Positions 53,554-62,609 of a stretch of 64,000 nucleotides of DNA are shown here, in pieces. Origin of the DNA: Sphingopyxis sp. H115 (GTDB lineage Bacteria; Pseudomonadota; Alphaproteobacteria; Sphingomonadales; Sphingomonadaceae); NCBI RefSeq assembly GCF_001468465.1, contig NZ_LNSA01000014.1:43376-107375 (forward strand). Reading direction: 5' to 3'. The notes below the pieces were generated by a model. The model saw only the letters and a program-made list of their open reading frames with translations. It did not search any database and was not told the origin of the DNA. How positions within the stretch are numbered: position 1 is the stretch's first letter; each line of letters begins with the position of its first letter. A program made the position numbers and the translations under genes.

Positions 53554-55937
53554 AACTGACTCTCGACTGGCTCCGCGACCATCTCGACGGCGATTTCACC
53601 GTCGAGGATGTCGTCGCCACACTCAACCGCATCGGCCACGAAGTCGAAGGCGTCGAGAATCCCGCCGAAAAGCTCGCGGGCTTCCGCGTCGCCAAGGTGC
53701 TGACCGCCGAGAAGCATCCGCAGGCCGACAAATTGCAGGTGCTGACCGTCGACAGCGGCGACGGCGGCGCGCCGCTGACCGTCGTGTGCGGCGCGCCCAA
53801 TGCGCGCGCGGGGCTGGTCGGCGTGCTCGGCCTGCCCGGCGCGGTGGTGCCCGCGAACGGCATGGCGCTGAAGGTCGCCGCAGTGCGCGGGATCGAATCG
53901 AACGGCATGATGTGCTCGACGCGCGAGCTGGAGCTGGGCGACGATCATGACGGGATCATCGAGCTGCCCGCCGACGCGCCCGTCGGCACCCCCTTCGCCG
54001 ATTACAGCGGCGCGGGCGATCCGGTAGTCGACATTTCGATCACCCCGAACCGGCAGGATTGCATGGGCGTGCGCGGCATCGCGCGCGACCTCGCCGCCGC
54101 GGGGCTCGGCACGCTGAAGCCGCTCGACGTCCCGACGGTCGAAGGCGAGGGCGCCCCCGCGACCGAAATCGCGACGCGCGACCCCGAAGCCTGCCCCGCC
54201 TTTTTCGGCCGCACGATCAGCGGCGTCACCAACGGCACCGCCCCCGAATGGATGCGCCGCCGGTTGGAAGCGGTCGGCCAGCGGTCGATCTCGGCGCTCG
54301 TCGACATCAGCAATTATGTGATGTTCGACCTCGGCCGCCCGAGCCATATCTATGACCGCGCCAAGCTCAGCGGCGCGCTCGTCGCGCGCCGCGCGAAGGA
54401 TGGCGAGACGGTCACCGCGCTTAACGGCAAGGACTATACGCTCACCGACACGATGACGGTGATCGCCGACGACCGCGAGGTCCACGACATCGCGGGCATC
54501 ATGGGCGGCGAACATTCGGGGTGCAGCGAGACGACGACCGACGTGCTGATCGAGATCGCCTATTTCACGCCCGAACGCATCGCGCTGACCGGACAGGCGC
54601 TGGGCCTGACGAGCGACGCGCGCAGCCGCTTCGAACGCGGGGTCGATCCGGCGTTTCTGGATGACGCGACCGCGATCGTTACCGCGCATGTGCTGGCGAT
54701 CTGCGGCGGCACGCCGTCGATGGTCACCCGCGCCGGGACGCCGCCCGCCGAGGTGAAGACGGTCGATTACGACCCCGCGCTGTCGGCGACGCTCGGCGGC
54801 ATCGCGATTGCGCCCGAACGGCAGCAGGAAATCCTGACCGCGCTGGGCTTCACCGTCATCGAACAGGGCAGCCGTTGGCAGGTCCAGGTGCCGAGCTGGC
54901 GCCGCGACATCGACGGCGCGCCCGACCTGGTCGAAGAAGTCACGCGCATCACCGGGTTCGACGCGATCGCGTCTGTGCCGCTGCCGCGCAGCGATGGCGT
55001 CGCGAAACCGACCGCGACCGCCGAACAGCTGACCGAACGCCGCCTGCGCCGCGCCGCGGCCGCCGCCGGGTTCGACGAGGCCGTCACCTGGTCGTTCATC
55101 GGCGAGGCCGAGGCCGCGCCCTTCGGCGGCGGCGCGTGGAGCCTCGCCAACCCGATCAGCGAAGATTTGAAGGTCATGCGCCCGTCGCTGTTGCCCGGCC
55201 TGCTCGCCGCTGCGGCGCGTAATCAGAATCGCGGCGCGGGCAGCATCCGTCTGTTCGAGATCGGCCGCCGCTACCTCGCCGACGCCGAACATCCGACGCT
55301 GGCGGTGCTGATGGCGGGCGACAAGCGCGTGCGCGGCTGGCAGTCGGGCAAGGCCGCCCCCTTCGATGCATTCGACGCGAAGGCCGCGGCGCTCGCGCTG
55401 CTCGAGGCCGCGGGCGCGCCCGCCGATCGGTTGCAGGTGATGGAAGCCGTCACAACCGGCAATATCTGGCACCCCGGCCAGTCGGCGACGCTGCGCCTCG
55501 GCCCAAAGGCGGTGCTCGCCGAATTCGGCGCGCTCCACCCCGCGCTGACGCGCCATTTCGACGTCGACGGCCCGGTGATGGCGATGCAGATATTCCTCGA
55601 TGCGATCCCGGCGAAGCGCGCGAGCGGCCCCGCGCGCGCGGCGTTCGCGCCGCCCGCGCTGCAATCGGTGCGCCGCGACTTCGCGTTTCTGGCCCCGACG
55701 AGCCTGACCGCCGCCGACCTCGTCCGCGCGATCCGCGGCGCCGACAAGGCGAGCATCGTCGACGCCCGCCTGTTCGACCGCTTCGCCGGGCAAGGCGTGC
55801 CCGATGGTCAGGTGAGCCTGGCGGTCGAGGTCGAATTGCAGCCGGTCGAGAAGAGCTTCACCGACGCCGAACTGAAGGCGATCGCCGACAAGGTGGTCGC
55901 GGCAGCGGCGAAGGTGGGGGCGGTTTTGCGCGGGTGA
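53550..55937 (+). CDS. pheT: Phenylalanine--tRNA ligase beta subunit
   Basis: 795-aa subunit. Domains in order: N-terminal [30 protein letters not shown]; tRNA-binding OB fold ([24 protein letters not shown]); B3/4 editing domain; B5 domain ([27 protein letters not shown]); catalytic-like core; and the C-terminal anticodon-binding fold ([23 protein letters not shown]). It forms the alpha2-beta2 enzyme with PheS and removes mischarged tyrosine. Confidence 0.97.
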   Translation: MKLTLDWLRDHLDGDFTVEDVVATLNRIGHEVEGVENPAEKLAGFRVAKVLTAEKHPQADKLQVLTVDSGDGGAPLTVVCGAPNARAGLVGVLGLPGAVVPANGMALKVAAVRGIESNGMMCSTRELELGDDHDGIIELPADAPVGTPFADYSGAGDPVVDISITPNRQDCMGVRGIARDLAAAGLGTLKPLDVPTVEGEGAPATEIATRDPEACPAFFGRTISGVTNGTAPEWMRRRLEAVGQRSISALVDISNYVMFDLGRPSHIYDRAKLSGALVARRAKDGETVTALNGKDYTLTDTMTVIADDREVHDIAGIMGGEHSGCSETTTDVLIEIAYFTPERIALTGQALGLTSDARSRFERGVDPAFLDDATAIVTAHVLAICGGTPSMVTRAGTPPAEVKTVDYDPALSATLGGIAIAPERQQEILTALGFTVIEQGSRWQVQVPSWRRDIDGAPDLVEEVTRITGFDAIASVPLPRSDGVAKPTATAEQLTERRLRRAAAAAGFDEAVTWSFIGEAEAAPFGGGAWSLANPISEDLKVMRPSLLPGLLAAAARNQNRGAGSIRLFEIGRRYLADAEHPTLAVLMAGDKRVRGWQSGKAAPFDAFDAKAAALALLEAAGAPADRLQVMEAVTTGNIWHPGQSATLRLGPKAVLAEFGALHPALTRHFDVDGPVMAMQIFLDAIPAKRASGPARAAFAPPALQSVRRDFAFLAPTSLTAADLVRAIRGADKASIVDARLFDRFAGQGVPDGQVSLAVEVELQPVEKSFTDAELKAIADKVVAAAAKVGAVLRG

Positions 55938-55962
55938 TGATCGCTTCGGCAGCCGGTCAGCG

Positions 55963-56457
55963 ATGAAGTTCATGGCCCGAATCGAGCTGCGGGGTATCAA
56001 CCCCTATGTGCTGGTCAGCGAAGCGCGGGCGCAGCAAATCCGGCCCGACTGGAAGCGACCGATCCCGGTGACGGTGCAGGTCAATGGTCAGCCCGAACCG
56101 CCCGCGCGGGTCAACATGATGCCCGCGGGGGACGGCAGCTTCCTGCTCTATCTCGATGGGTCCATTCGCAAGGTGTCGGGCACCACGGTCGGCGACACCG
56201 TCGAAGTCACGGCAGCGTTCGACGACGATTATCGCGGTGGCCCCGCGCACGCGATGCCGGCCGAATTTGCGGCGCGCCTTGATGCTGATCCGGTGGCGAA
56301 AGCGCGATGGGATCAGCTGGCCCCGAGCTTGCAGAAAGAAATATTGCGCTATTTTGCGAGGCTGAGGTCCGACGCCGCCCGCGCCCGCAATATCGACCAA
56401 GCCCTGAACGTACTGAACGGCGCGAAGGAACGTTTCATGGCGCGCACCTGGAACTGA
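55963..56457 (+). CDS. DUF1905/YdeI-type domain protein
   Basis: 164-aa protein with a DUF1905-like beta-barrel in the N-terminal half (PDWKRPIPVTVQVNGQPE, FLLYLDGSIRKVSGTTVGDTVEV) and a helical YdeI/OmpD-associated-type C-terminus (RWDQLAPSLQKEILRYFARLRSDAARARNIDQAL). No enzymatic function is known for the family. It follows pheT by 25 bp and may be read from the same transcript. Confidence 0.78.
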   Translation: MKFMARIELRGINPYVLVSEARAQQIRPDWKRPIPVTVQVNGQPEPPARVNMMPAGDGSFLLYLDGSIRKVSGTTVGDTVEVTAAFDDDYRGGPAHAMPAEFAARLDADPVAKARWDQLAPSLQKEILRYFARLRSDAARARNIDQALNVLNGAKERFMARTWN

Positions 56458-56663
56458 TCGACTGTCCGGACGCGGACTGCGATCAATTTTACGCAACGTC
56501 CCCTTCCTGAGCAGCCCACCAGCCCCGCCTTCGCCGAGCCAGGCGCGCGCCGCATCGCACGCTCACCCATCGCAATCCAGTGATCGCGCTAGGTGATCGG
56601 GCGATAGAGGTATATTGAGTTCCGGTCGGCGGCCTGGCGCCGCCGCCGAGCGGAGTTCCGGCT

Positions 56664-57662
56664 ATGCTCATCACAATCTTTGCGCCCGGCCACGTGCATC
56701 TGCTTGAAATCGCCGGCGTGCGCGACGCGCTGTTCGAGGCGAACTGCAAAATGGGGCCTGGTCGCTCCTATCGCGTCCTGCTGGTGACCGAGCAAGGCAT
56801 CGCCGAGGAAAGCGCCTCGGGCGTCACCTATGTCCCCGATGCGGGGATCGCGGATGCGATCCAAGCCTGTGACACCTTGATCGTTGTCGGACCTTATGGC
56901 CTTCCCGTCCGGCCGAGCGACGAGGTCAAACGGTGGTTGCGGAAGCAGGCTCTGAGTTCGCGGCGCTACGGCTCGACCTGCACGGGCGCCTTCCTGCTGG
57001 CCCATGCCGGACTGTTGTCGGGACGGCGCGCTACAACGCACTGGCAATATGCCGAACGCCTTGCGACCGACTTTCCGGACATCCGGGTCGAGCCCGACCG
57101 CATCTTCGTTCGCGATGGCCCTGTGTTCAGTTCCGCCGGGGTGACCGCGGCCATCGATTTGGCCTTTTCGCTGATCGAGGAGGATCATGGCCGCGCCCTG
57201 GCGCTTTGGGTGGCGCGCCGACTGGTCGTCTTTCTGAAACGGCCCGGCGGGCAGTCGCAGTTCAGTGAGGCCCTGACTTCGCAGGCCACGGGCGCAGGCC
57301 CGATCGACCGGGTAAGGCTGCACATCCTTGAAAGCCCGCGCGCGAATTTGGGCCTTGAGGCTTTGGCCGACGTCGCCAGCGTCAGCCCCCGCCATCTCTC
57401 GCGGCTGTTTCGAGCAGAATTGGGCATGAACCCGGCCGCTTATGTCGAACTGACCCGGGTCGATTTTGCCCGGCACCTGCTGGAAAACAGCAGCGCGCCG
57501 ATCAAAGCGGTGGCCCATGCCGCCGGTTTCGGATCGACCACGACGCTCAGACGGGCCTTTCTACGCATAATCGGCGTCACCCCGGCAGATTATCGCCAAC
57601 GCTTTCAGACCACCGGATCGCCGCACCCGCGCGAGGACGAAAGTGCCGCCATTTTGTCCTGA
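56664..57662 (+). CDS. GlxA-type transcriptional regulator (DJ-1/PfpI domain + AraC HTH)
   Basis: 332-aa regulator. The N-terminal class I glutamine-amidotransferase-like domain has ACDTLIVVGPYGLPV and the nucleophile-elbow-like STCTGAFLLAHAGLLSGRRATTHW. The C-terminal AraC domain has LGLEALADVASVSPRHLSRLFRAELGMNPAAYV and AVAHAAGFGSTTTLRRAFLRIIGVTPADYR. Such proteins regulate varied catabolic or stress genes. The start ATG 56664 has CGGAG upstream. The ~200-bp gap before it shows no gene. Confidence 0.92.
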   Translation: MLITIFAPGHVHLLEIAGVRDALFEANCKMGPGRSYRVLLVTEQGIAEESASGVTYVPDAGIADAIQACDTLIVVGPYGLPVRPSDEVKRWLRKQALSSRRYGSTCTGAFLLAHAGLLSGRRATTHWQYAERLATDFPDIRVEPDRIFVRDGPVFSSAGVTAAIDLAFSLIEEDHGRALALWVARRLVVFLKRPGGQSQFSEALTSQATGAGPIDRVRLHILESPRANLGLEALADVASVSPRHLSRLFRAELGMNPAAYVELTRVDFARHLLENSSAPIKAVAHAAGFGSTTTLRRAFLRIIGVTPADYRQRFQTTGSPHPREDESAAILS

Positions 57663-57814
57663 AATGCCGCGTCGCCCAGATTGAAGCGGGGGTACCGAGG
57701 TCGCATTCTTGGGCCCGGAGGCAACGACATGCGAGTTAATCCCGCCGCGGATCGAACAGATTACACACCGGAGAGGCGCGGCGGTTTCACCAACGCCCCG
57801 GATCCAGCCGCATC

Positions 57815-59602
57815 ATGACGCTTCAAACCGAAACAGCCATCGGGCGAGCGCCGGGCGTTTCCGACTTCACCCCGGCGCGGTGGCGCCGGCTGACGCGGCG
57901 GCCGAACGAACCGGCAGCGATTTCTGCCGCATCTTTGCTGGCACTCGACCATATCGGCGAAGGCCTGCTGGTCGCCGATATGCGCCTGCGCGGACACCCC
58001 ATTGTCCATGTGAATCCGGCATTCGAGGCGGTTACCGGCTATACTGCGGCCGAAGCGATCGGCAAGAATTGCCGCTATCTTCAGGGCAATGACCGGCTGC
58101 AACCCGAAATTGCCGAAGTGCGGGCTGCGCTGGCCGAAGGCCGCGAATGTTCGGTGACGCTACGCAACTATCGGCGCGACGGGACGATGTTCCGCAACGC
58201 GCTGCGCCTGGTGCCCTTTCGCGATAGCAGCGGACAGGTGACGCATTTCATCGGCCTGATCCGCGATGTCACCCACGCGCCCGGGATCGATCGCCTGACC
58301 GGCCTGCTCGACCGTTATGGCCTGCTCGACCGGCTGGCGGCGATCGACACCCCGGCAAGCTCCCCGGTGTTGCTGGTCAAGCTCGACATCCTGCGGTTTC
58401 ACGACGTGAACAACGGGTTCGGTTATGACGCCGGCGACGCTCTGCTGCGTTCGGTCGCCGCGCGTCTCGCGAGCTTGACGGCGACCGCGATGGCGCGCGT
58501 GGGGACGAACAGTTTCGCGCTCGCTCTTGAAATCGAAGATACCGATGGGGCGGCCAGCGTCGTCGACGATATTCTCGCGCTGTTGCGACCCCGTTTCGTG
58601 CTGCCCGGTGCGTCGCTCGCCGTCCAGTTTGCCGCCGGCTTTGCGGTCGGCTTTACCGGTGTGGATCCGCTCCAGCTGGCGCGACAAGCGGGCGCGGCAT
58701 TGCAACGATCCAAGGCGATGCCCGCGCATCCTCCGCACCCCTATGCCGCGGCCGACGAACGCGATGCGCACAACCGCATCCGGCTGGTGAGCGATTTGCA
58801 GTCTGCCGTCGCGAACGAAGAGCTGCTGTTTCACTATCAGCCCCAAGCCGATCTCGATACGGGCGCCGTGGTCGGCGCCGAGGCTTTGCTGCGCTGGAAC
58901 CACGGGGCGTTCGGGCTCCAGCCGCCCGACCGGTTCATCGGCATTGCCGAGGAAACCGGCGCTATCCTCGACATCGGCGGCTGGGGCCTGCGCGCGCTCG
59001 CGGTGCATGCGGCCAACGTCAACCGCGGTCGCCGCGTGCCGATCCGCTTTTCGTTCAACGTGTCGGTCGTCGAATTTACCCGCCGCGACATGGTGGCCCT
59101 TGTCGAAGAGGTGCTGGACGAAACCGGTTGCCGCGCCGAATGGCTGACGCTGGAGCTGACCGAGAATCTGATGGTCCCCGAACCAGGGCAGATTCGCCGC
59201 GCGTTCGAAAGGCTGCGGCGGCTGGGGGTCGGAATCTCGATCGACGACTTCGGCACCGGCTATTCCAATTTGCGCTATCTGGAGAGCTTTCCGCTCAGCG
59301 AAATCAAGGTCGATCGCAGCCTTGTCCATGACCTTGCGCACAGCGCAGCGAAGCGGGTCATCGTCGAAAGCATCGTCAAGCTGGGTGCGGCGCTGGACAT
59401 TCGTGTCGTCGCCGAAGGGATCGAGACCGAAGGCGAACGCGCCATCGTGCGGGCGCTCGGCTGCTCGGTGGGTCAGGGCTATCTTCTTGCGGCGCCCATG
59501 GACGAACGGGCGTTTCAGCGCGTGTTGGATGAGGGGTTGATCGTACGCAAGGGGTGGAATGCAGGCCGCCTCCTGACGATGCTCGACGGGCCTGGCGCTT
59601 AG
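57815..59602 (+). CDS. LOV-GGDEF-EAL protein, predicted blue-light-controlled c-di-GMP phosphodiesterase
   Basis: 595-aa signalling protein without a membrane segment. A LOV-type PAS domain spans about 40-155, with the flavin-adduct motif GKNCRYLQ (83-90, Cys86), NYRRDGTMF and ending THFIGLIRDVT. A GGDEF-like domain spans about 158-300, but the active-site motif is VGTNSF (229-234), so cyclase activity is unlikely. An EAL domain spans about 323-580 with catalytic residues present: E356 (AEALL), N415, E447 (ELTE), D477/D478 (DDFGTG), K498, E534, E537 and Q554. The prediction is cleavage of c-di-GMP, tuned by blue light. The gene stands alone after a GlxA-type regulator. Confidence 0.9.
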   Translation: MTLQTETAIGRAPGVSDFTPARWRRLTRRPNEPAAISAASLLALDHIGEGLLVADMRLRGHPIVHVNPAFEAVTGYTAAEAIGKNCRYLQGNDRLQPEIAEVRAALAEGRECSVTLRNYRRDGTMFRNALRLVPFRDSSGQVTHFIGLIRDVTHAPGIDRLTGLLDRYGLLDRLAAIDTPASSPVLLVKLDILRFHDVNNGFGYDAGDALLRSVAARLASLTATAMARVGTNSFALALEIEDTDGAASVVDDILALLRPRFVLPGASLAVQFAAGFAVGFTGVDPLQLARQAGAALQRSKAMPAHPPHPYAAADERDAHNRIRLVSDLQSAVANEELLFHYQPQADLDTGAVVGAEALLRWNHGAFGLQPPDRFIGIAEETGAILDIGGWGLRALAVHAANVNRGRRVPIRFSFNVSVVEFTRRDMVALVEEVLDETGCRAEWLTLELTENLMVPEPGQIRRAFERLRRLGVGISIDDFGTGYSNLRYLESFPLSEIKVDRSLVHDLAHSAAKRVIVESIVKLGAALDIRVVAEGIETEGERAIVRALGCSVGQGYLLAAPMDERAFQRVLDEGLIVRKGWNAGRLLTMLDGPGA

Positions 59603-59739
59603 CAGTGGGGTGCGGGACGGGCGGTCTTTGCATGACCCACCCCTCCCTGCGCGAGGCCGAAAAGCGGGAAGCGATAAGCCTGCTTCGCTCGGTTTGAGAG
59701 GTTTCTGGGTTGCATGGTTGGTCCCTAGCAACCCGGAAG

Positions 59740-59769
59740 GATGCCCCGGCGCCCCACCGCCGGGGCATC
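59740..59769. repeat. Hairpin sharing its stem with the fliC terminator
   Basis: GATGCCCCGGC (59740-59750) and GCCGGGGCATC (59759-59769) around an 8-nt loop are the same 11-bp arms as at 25849-25877. Here no T-run follows on either strand. It lies between the converging LOV-GGDEF-EAL gene and glnD; the rest of the 247-bp gap shows nothing recognisable. Confidence 0.75.
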
Positions 59770-59849
59770 TACAATCAAACCGACCTGTCGTCGTGCCTGC
59801 TTCATTCAATCCGCGTGCGGCCTGTCAGCAACAGGAGGATATCGGCCCG

Positions 59850-62609
59850 CTAAGCCGCCACCGCTTCCTCGCTCTGGCTGGTCGCCGCCTCCAGCAGGCG
59901 TTTCTCGAGCGACTTCACCCGCGCCGCGCTGTCGATCTTGTCGCCGATCAGGTCGGTGACATAGAAAGTATCGACCGCGCGTTCGCCATAGGTGGCGACG
60001 TGGGCGCTGTGCACCGTGACCTTCGACTGGAAGAGCGCGTAGGCGAGCTGGTTGAGCAGCGCGGGGCGGTCCTGCGCATTGACCTCGATCACGGTGAAAC
60101 GGTTCGACGCCTTATTGTCGACGAAGACGTTGGGGGCGACGCGGAAGGCTTCGGCGCGGGTGCGCGGGAGGGCGCGGGCTTCGAGTTTGGGGAGCAGTTT
60201 CTGGCGGTTGGCGAGCGCGTCCTCGATCGCGCGCGTCAGCCGGGCGATCTGACCCGTTTCGGCGAAGGGGCGGCCGATGGGGTCCTGGACGAGGAAATTG
60301 TCGAGCGCCAGGCCGTCGCGCGTCGTGTGGATGCGCGCGTCGATGATGTTGCCGCCCGCGAGGTGGATACCCCCCGCGATGCGATAGAAAAGGCCCGGAT
60401 GGTCGGCAGCGAGCACCATCACCAGCGTCGCGCCGCGATCGTCGTCGGGGACCGCGGCGATGTGCAGCGGCGCGTCGCCCGCCTGCCGGATATGGACGAG
60501 GTTGGCGGCGATGACCTCGACCGGCTCGGCGATCCAATAGCTTTCGGGCAGGCGCTTGGCGACCTTGTCGAACGTCTTCTGGTCGAAGCCGAATTGCGCG
60601 GCGACCGCTTCCTTCTTGCTCGCGATACGTTGTTCGCGGCCGCGCTGCTTGTGACCAAGGCGCAGCACTTCCTCGGCCGCATCGTAGAGTTCGGTCAGCA
60701 ATTGCCGTTTCCAGCTGTTCCAAACACCCGGGCCGACCGCGCGAATGTCGACGACGGTAAGGACGAGGAGCAGGCGAAGCCGCTCGGGGCTCTGCACGAT
60801 CTGCGCGAAATCGAGGATCGTCTTGAAATCGGCGAGGTCGCGTTTGAACGCGGTCGCCGACATGAGCAGGTGATAGCGCACGAGCCACGAGACGGTTTCG
60901 GTCTCGGCCTCGCTCAGCCCCAGCCGCGGGCAGACGCGCAAAGCGAGTTCGGCGCCGAGCACGCTATGGTCGCCGCCGCGCCCCTTCGCGATGTCATGCA
61001 GCAGCACCGCGACATAGATGACGCGGCGCGAATGGATCTGGTCCATGATCGCGGTCGAGAGCGGATGATCCTCCGTGAGCCGCCCCTGTTCGATATTGGC
61101 AAGCAGCCCGATCGCGCGAATCGTATGTTCGTCGACGGTGTAGTGGTGATACATGTCGAACTGCATCTGCGCGACGACGCGGCCGAAATCCGGCACGAAA
61201 CGGCCGAACACCCCCGCCTCGTTCATCCAGCGCAGCACCGTTTCGGGATCGCGCGGGCTGGTGAGTATGTCGAGGAACAGTGCGTTCGCGCGCGCGTCGC
61301 GGCGCACGCCCTGCGTCTCGATCAGCTTGGCGTCGTGGCGCGCCTGCCGCATCGCCTGCGGATGGATTTCGAGGCCATGCTTGTCGGCGAGCGCGAAAAT
61401 TTCGACCAGCCGCACCGGATCGGCTTCGAAAAAATCGTCCGACGGCAGCGCGAGCCGGCCGCGGTCGAGCACGAAGCCGTGGAGCTTTCCGGGACGGCGG
61501 CGCAGCGTCGGGAGGAAACGCCGCCCGCGCGCCGCCATCTGGTCGTCGAGATGCGCGAGAAAGGTTCCGGTGACGTCGCCGACGCTTTTCGCATGGAGGA
61601 AATAGAGCTGCATGAAGCGCTCGACCGCGCTTTTGCCTGGCCGGTCCGCGAATTTCATGCGCGCCGCGATCTCGCGCTGGAAATCGAACGTCAGCCGATC
61701 CTCGGCGCGCCCGGCGAGGACGTGTAGATGGCAACGCACCGCGAGCAGGAAATTTTCGGCCCGCTCGAACTGGCGCAGCTCGCGCGCCGACATCAGCCCC
61801 GCGTCGACGAGTTCGGGGACGGTGCGAACGCGGTGGATGAACTTGCCGATCCAGAAGAGCGTGTGGAGGTCGCGCAGCCCCCCCTTCCCTTCCTTCACAT
61901 TGGGTTCGACGACGTAGCGCGAATCGCCCATCCTCTTATGACGTTCGTCGCGCTCGGCGAGCTTTTCCGCGACGAAAGCGCGCGCGTTGCCCGCGACGAC
62001 TTCGGCATCGAAGCGCGCCGAGGCCTGGTCGTAAAGGTCGCGGTCGCCCCAGATGAAGCGCCCTTCGAGCAAAGCGGTGCGGATCGTCAAATCCTCCTTC
62101 GCCGCGCGCACCATTTCGTCGAGCGAGCGCGACGAATGGCCGACCTTCAGCCCGAGGTCCCAGAGCGTATAGAGCTGCGCCTCGATCACCTGTTCGGTCC
62201 AGCTCGTCTGCTTGAACGGAGTCAAAAAGCCGATGTCGATATCGCTGTGCGGCGCCATTTCGCCGCGGCCATAGCCGCCGACCGCGATCAGCGTGATCCG
62301 CTCACCCGCCGAGCGGTTGGCCGAGGGGTAGAGCTGGCCGGTGGTGAAATCATGGCTGAGGCGGACGATCTGGTCGATCAGGAACGCCATCGCGTTCGCG
62401 GCGACACGGCCCGAGGATGGATGGTCGACCAGCCGCCGCTCGATTTCAGCGCGGCCTTGGTCGAGTGCGTCCTTGAGCAGCGCGACCATCGCGCGGCGGC
62501 GCGTCCCCGCGTCGCTGCTTTCGGCTGCAATCATGTCGAGCCGGTCGGCGAGCAGCCGACGATCGATGATCGCGCGGCGATTGGCGAGATTGTCGAACAG
62601 GCCGCTCAT
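59850..62609 (-). CDS. glnD: Bifunctional PII uridylyltransferase/uridylyl-removing enzyme
   Basis: 919-aa nitrogen sensor. The N-terminal nucleotidyltransferase domain has GGYGRGEMAPHSDIDIGFL (D123, D125). The GlnD helical domain contains EPNVKEGKGGLRDLHTLFWI. The HD domain has HHYTVDEHTIRAIG and LLHDIAKGRGGDHS. Two C-terminal ACT domains follow (MVLAADHPGLFYRIAGGIHLAG and EVNAQDRPALLNQLAYALFQ). It uridylylates PII when glutamine is low and reverses this when it is high. ATG 62607-62609 overlaps the mutS stop by 4 bp; longer in-frame starts would run through mutS. Confidence 0.96.
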   Translation of the reverse strand: MSGLFDNLANRRAIIDRRLLADRLDMIAAESSDAGTRRRAMVALLKDALDQGRAEIERRLVDHPSSGRVAANAMAFLIDQIVRLSHDFTTGQLYPSANRSAGERITLIAVGGYGRGEMAPHSDIDIGFLTPFKQTSWTEQVIEAQLYTLWDLGLKVGHSSRSLDEMVRAAKEDLTIRTALLEGRFIWGDRDLYDQASARFDAEVVAGNARAFVAEKLAERDERHKRMGDSRYVVEPNVKEGKGGLRDLHTLFWIGKFIHRVRTVPELVDAGLMSARELRQFERAENFLLAVRCHLHVLAGRAEDRLTFDFQREIAARMKFADRPGKSAVERFMQLYFLHAKSVGDVTGTFLAHLDDQMAARGRRFLPTLRRRPGKLHGFVLDRGRLALPSDDFFEADPVRLVEIFALADKHGLEIHPQAMRQARHDAKLIETQGVRRDARANALFLDILTSPRDPETVLRWMNEAGVFGRFVPDFGRVVAQMQFDMYHHYTVDEHTIRAIGLLANIEQGRLTEDHPLSTAIMDQIHSRRVIYVAVLLHDIAKGRGGDHSVLGAELALRVCPRLGLSEAETETVSWLVRYHLLMSATAFKRDLADFKTILDFAQIVQSPERLRLLLVLTVVDIRAVGPGVWNSWKRQLLTELYDAAEEVLRLGHKQRGREQRIASKKEAVAAQFGFDQKTFDKVAKRLPESYWIAEPVEVIAANLVHIRQAGDAPLHIAAVPDDDRGATLVMVLAADHPGLFYRIAGGIHLAGGNIIDARIHTTRDGLALDNFLVQDPIGRPFAETGQIARLTRAIEDALANRQKLLPKLEARALPRTRAEAFRVAPNVFVDNKASNRFTVIEVNAQDRPALLNQLAYALFQSKVTVHSAHVATYGERAVDTFYVTDLIGDKIDSAARVKSLEKRLLEAATSQSEEAVAA

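Noticed and set aside
53499..56000. Long minus-strand open frame opposite pheT
   Set aside because: Antisense shadow; composition is Arg/Gly/Ala-rich and no domain is seen, whereas pheT is certain.
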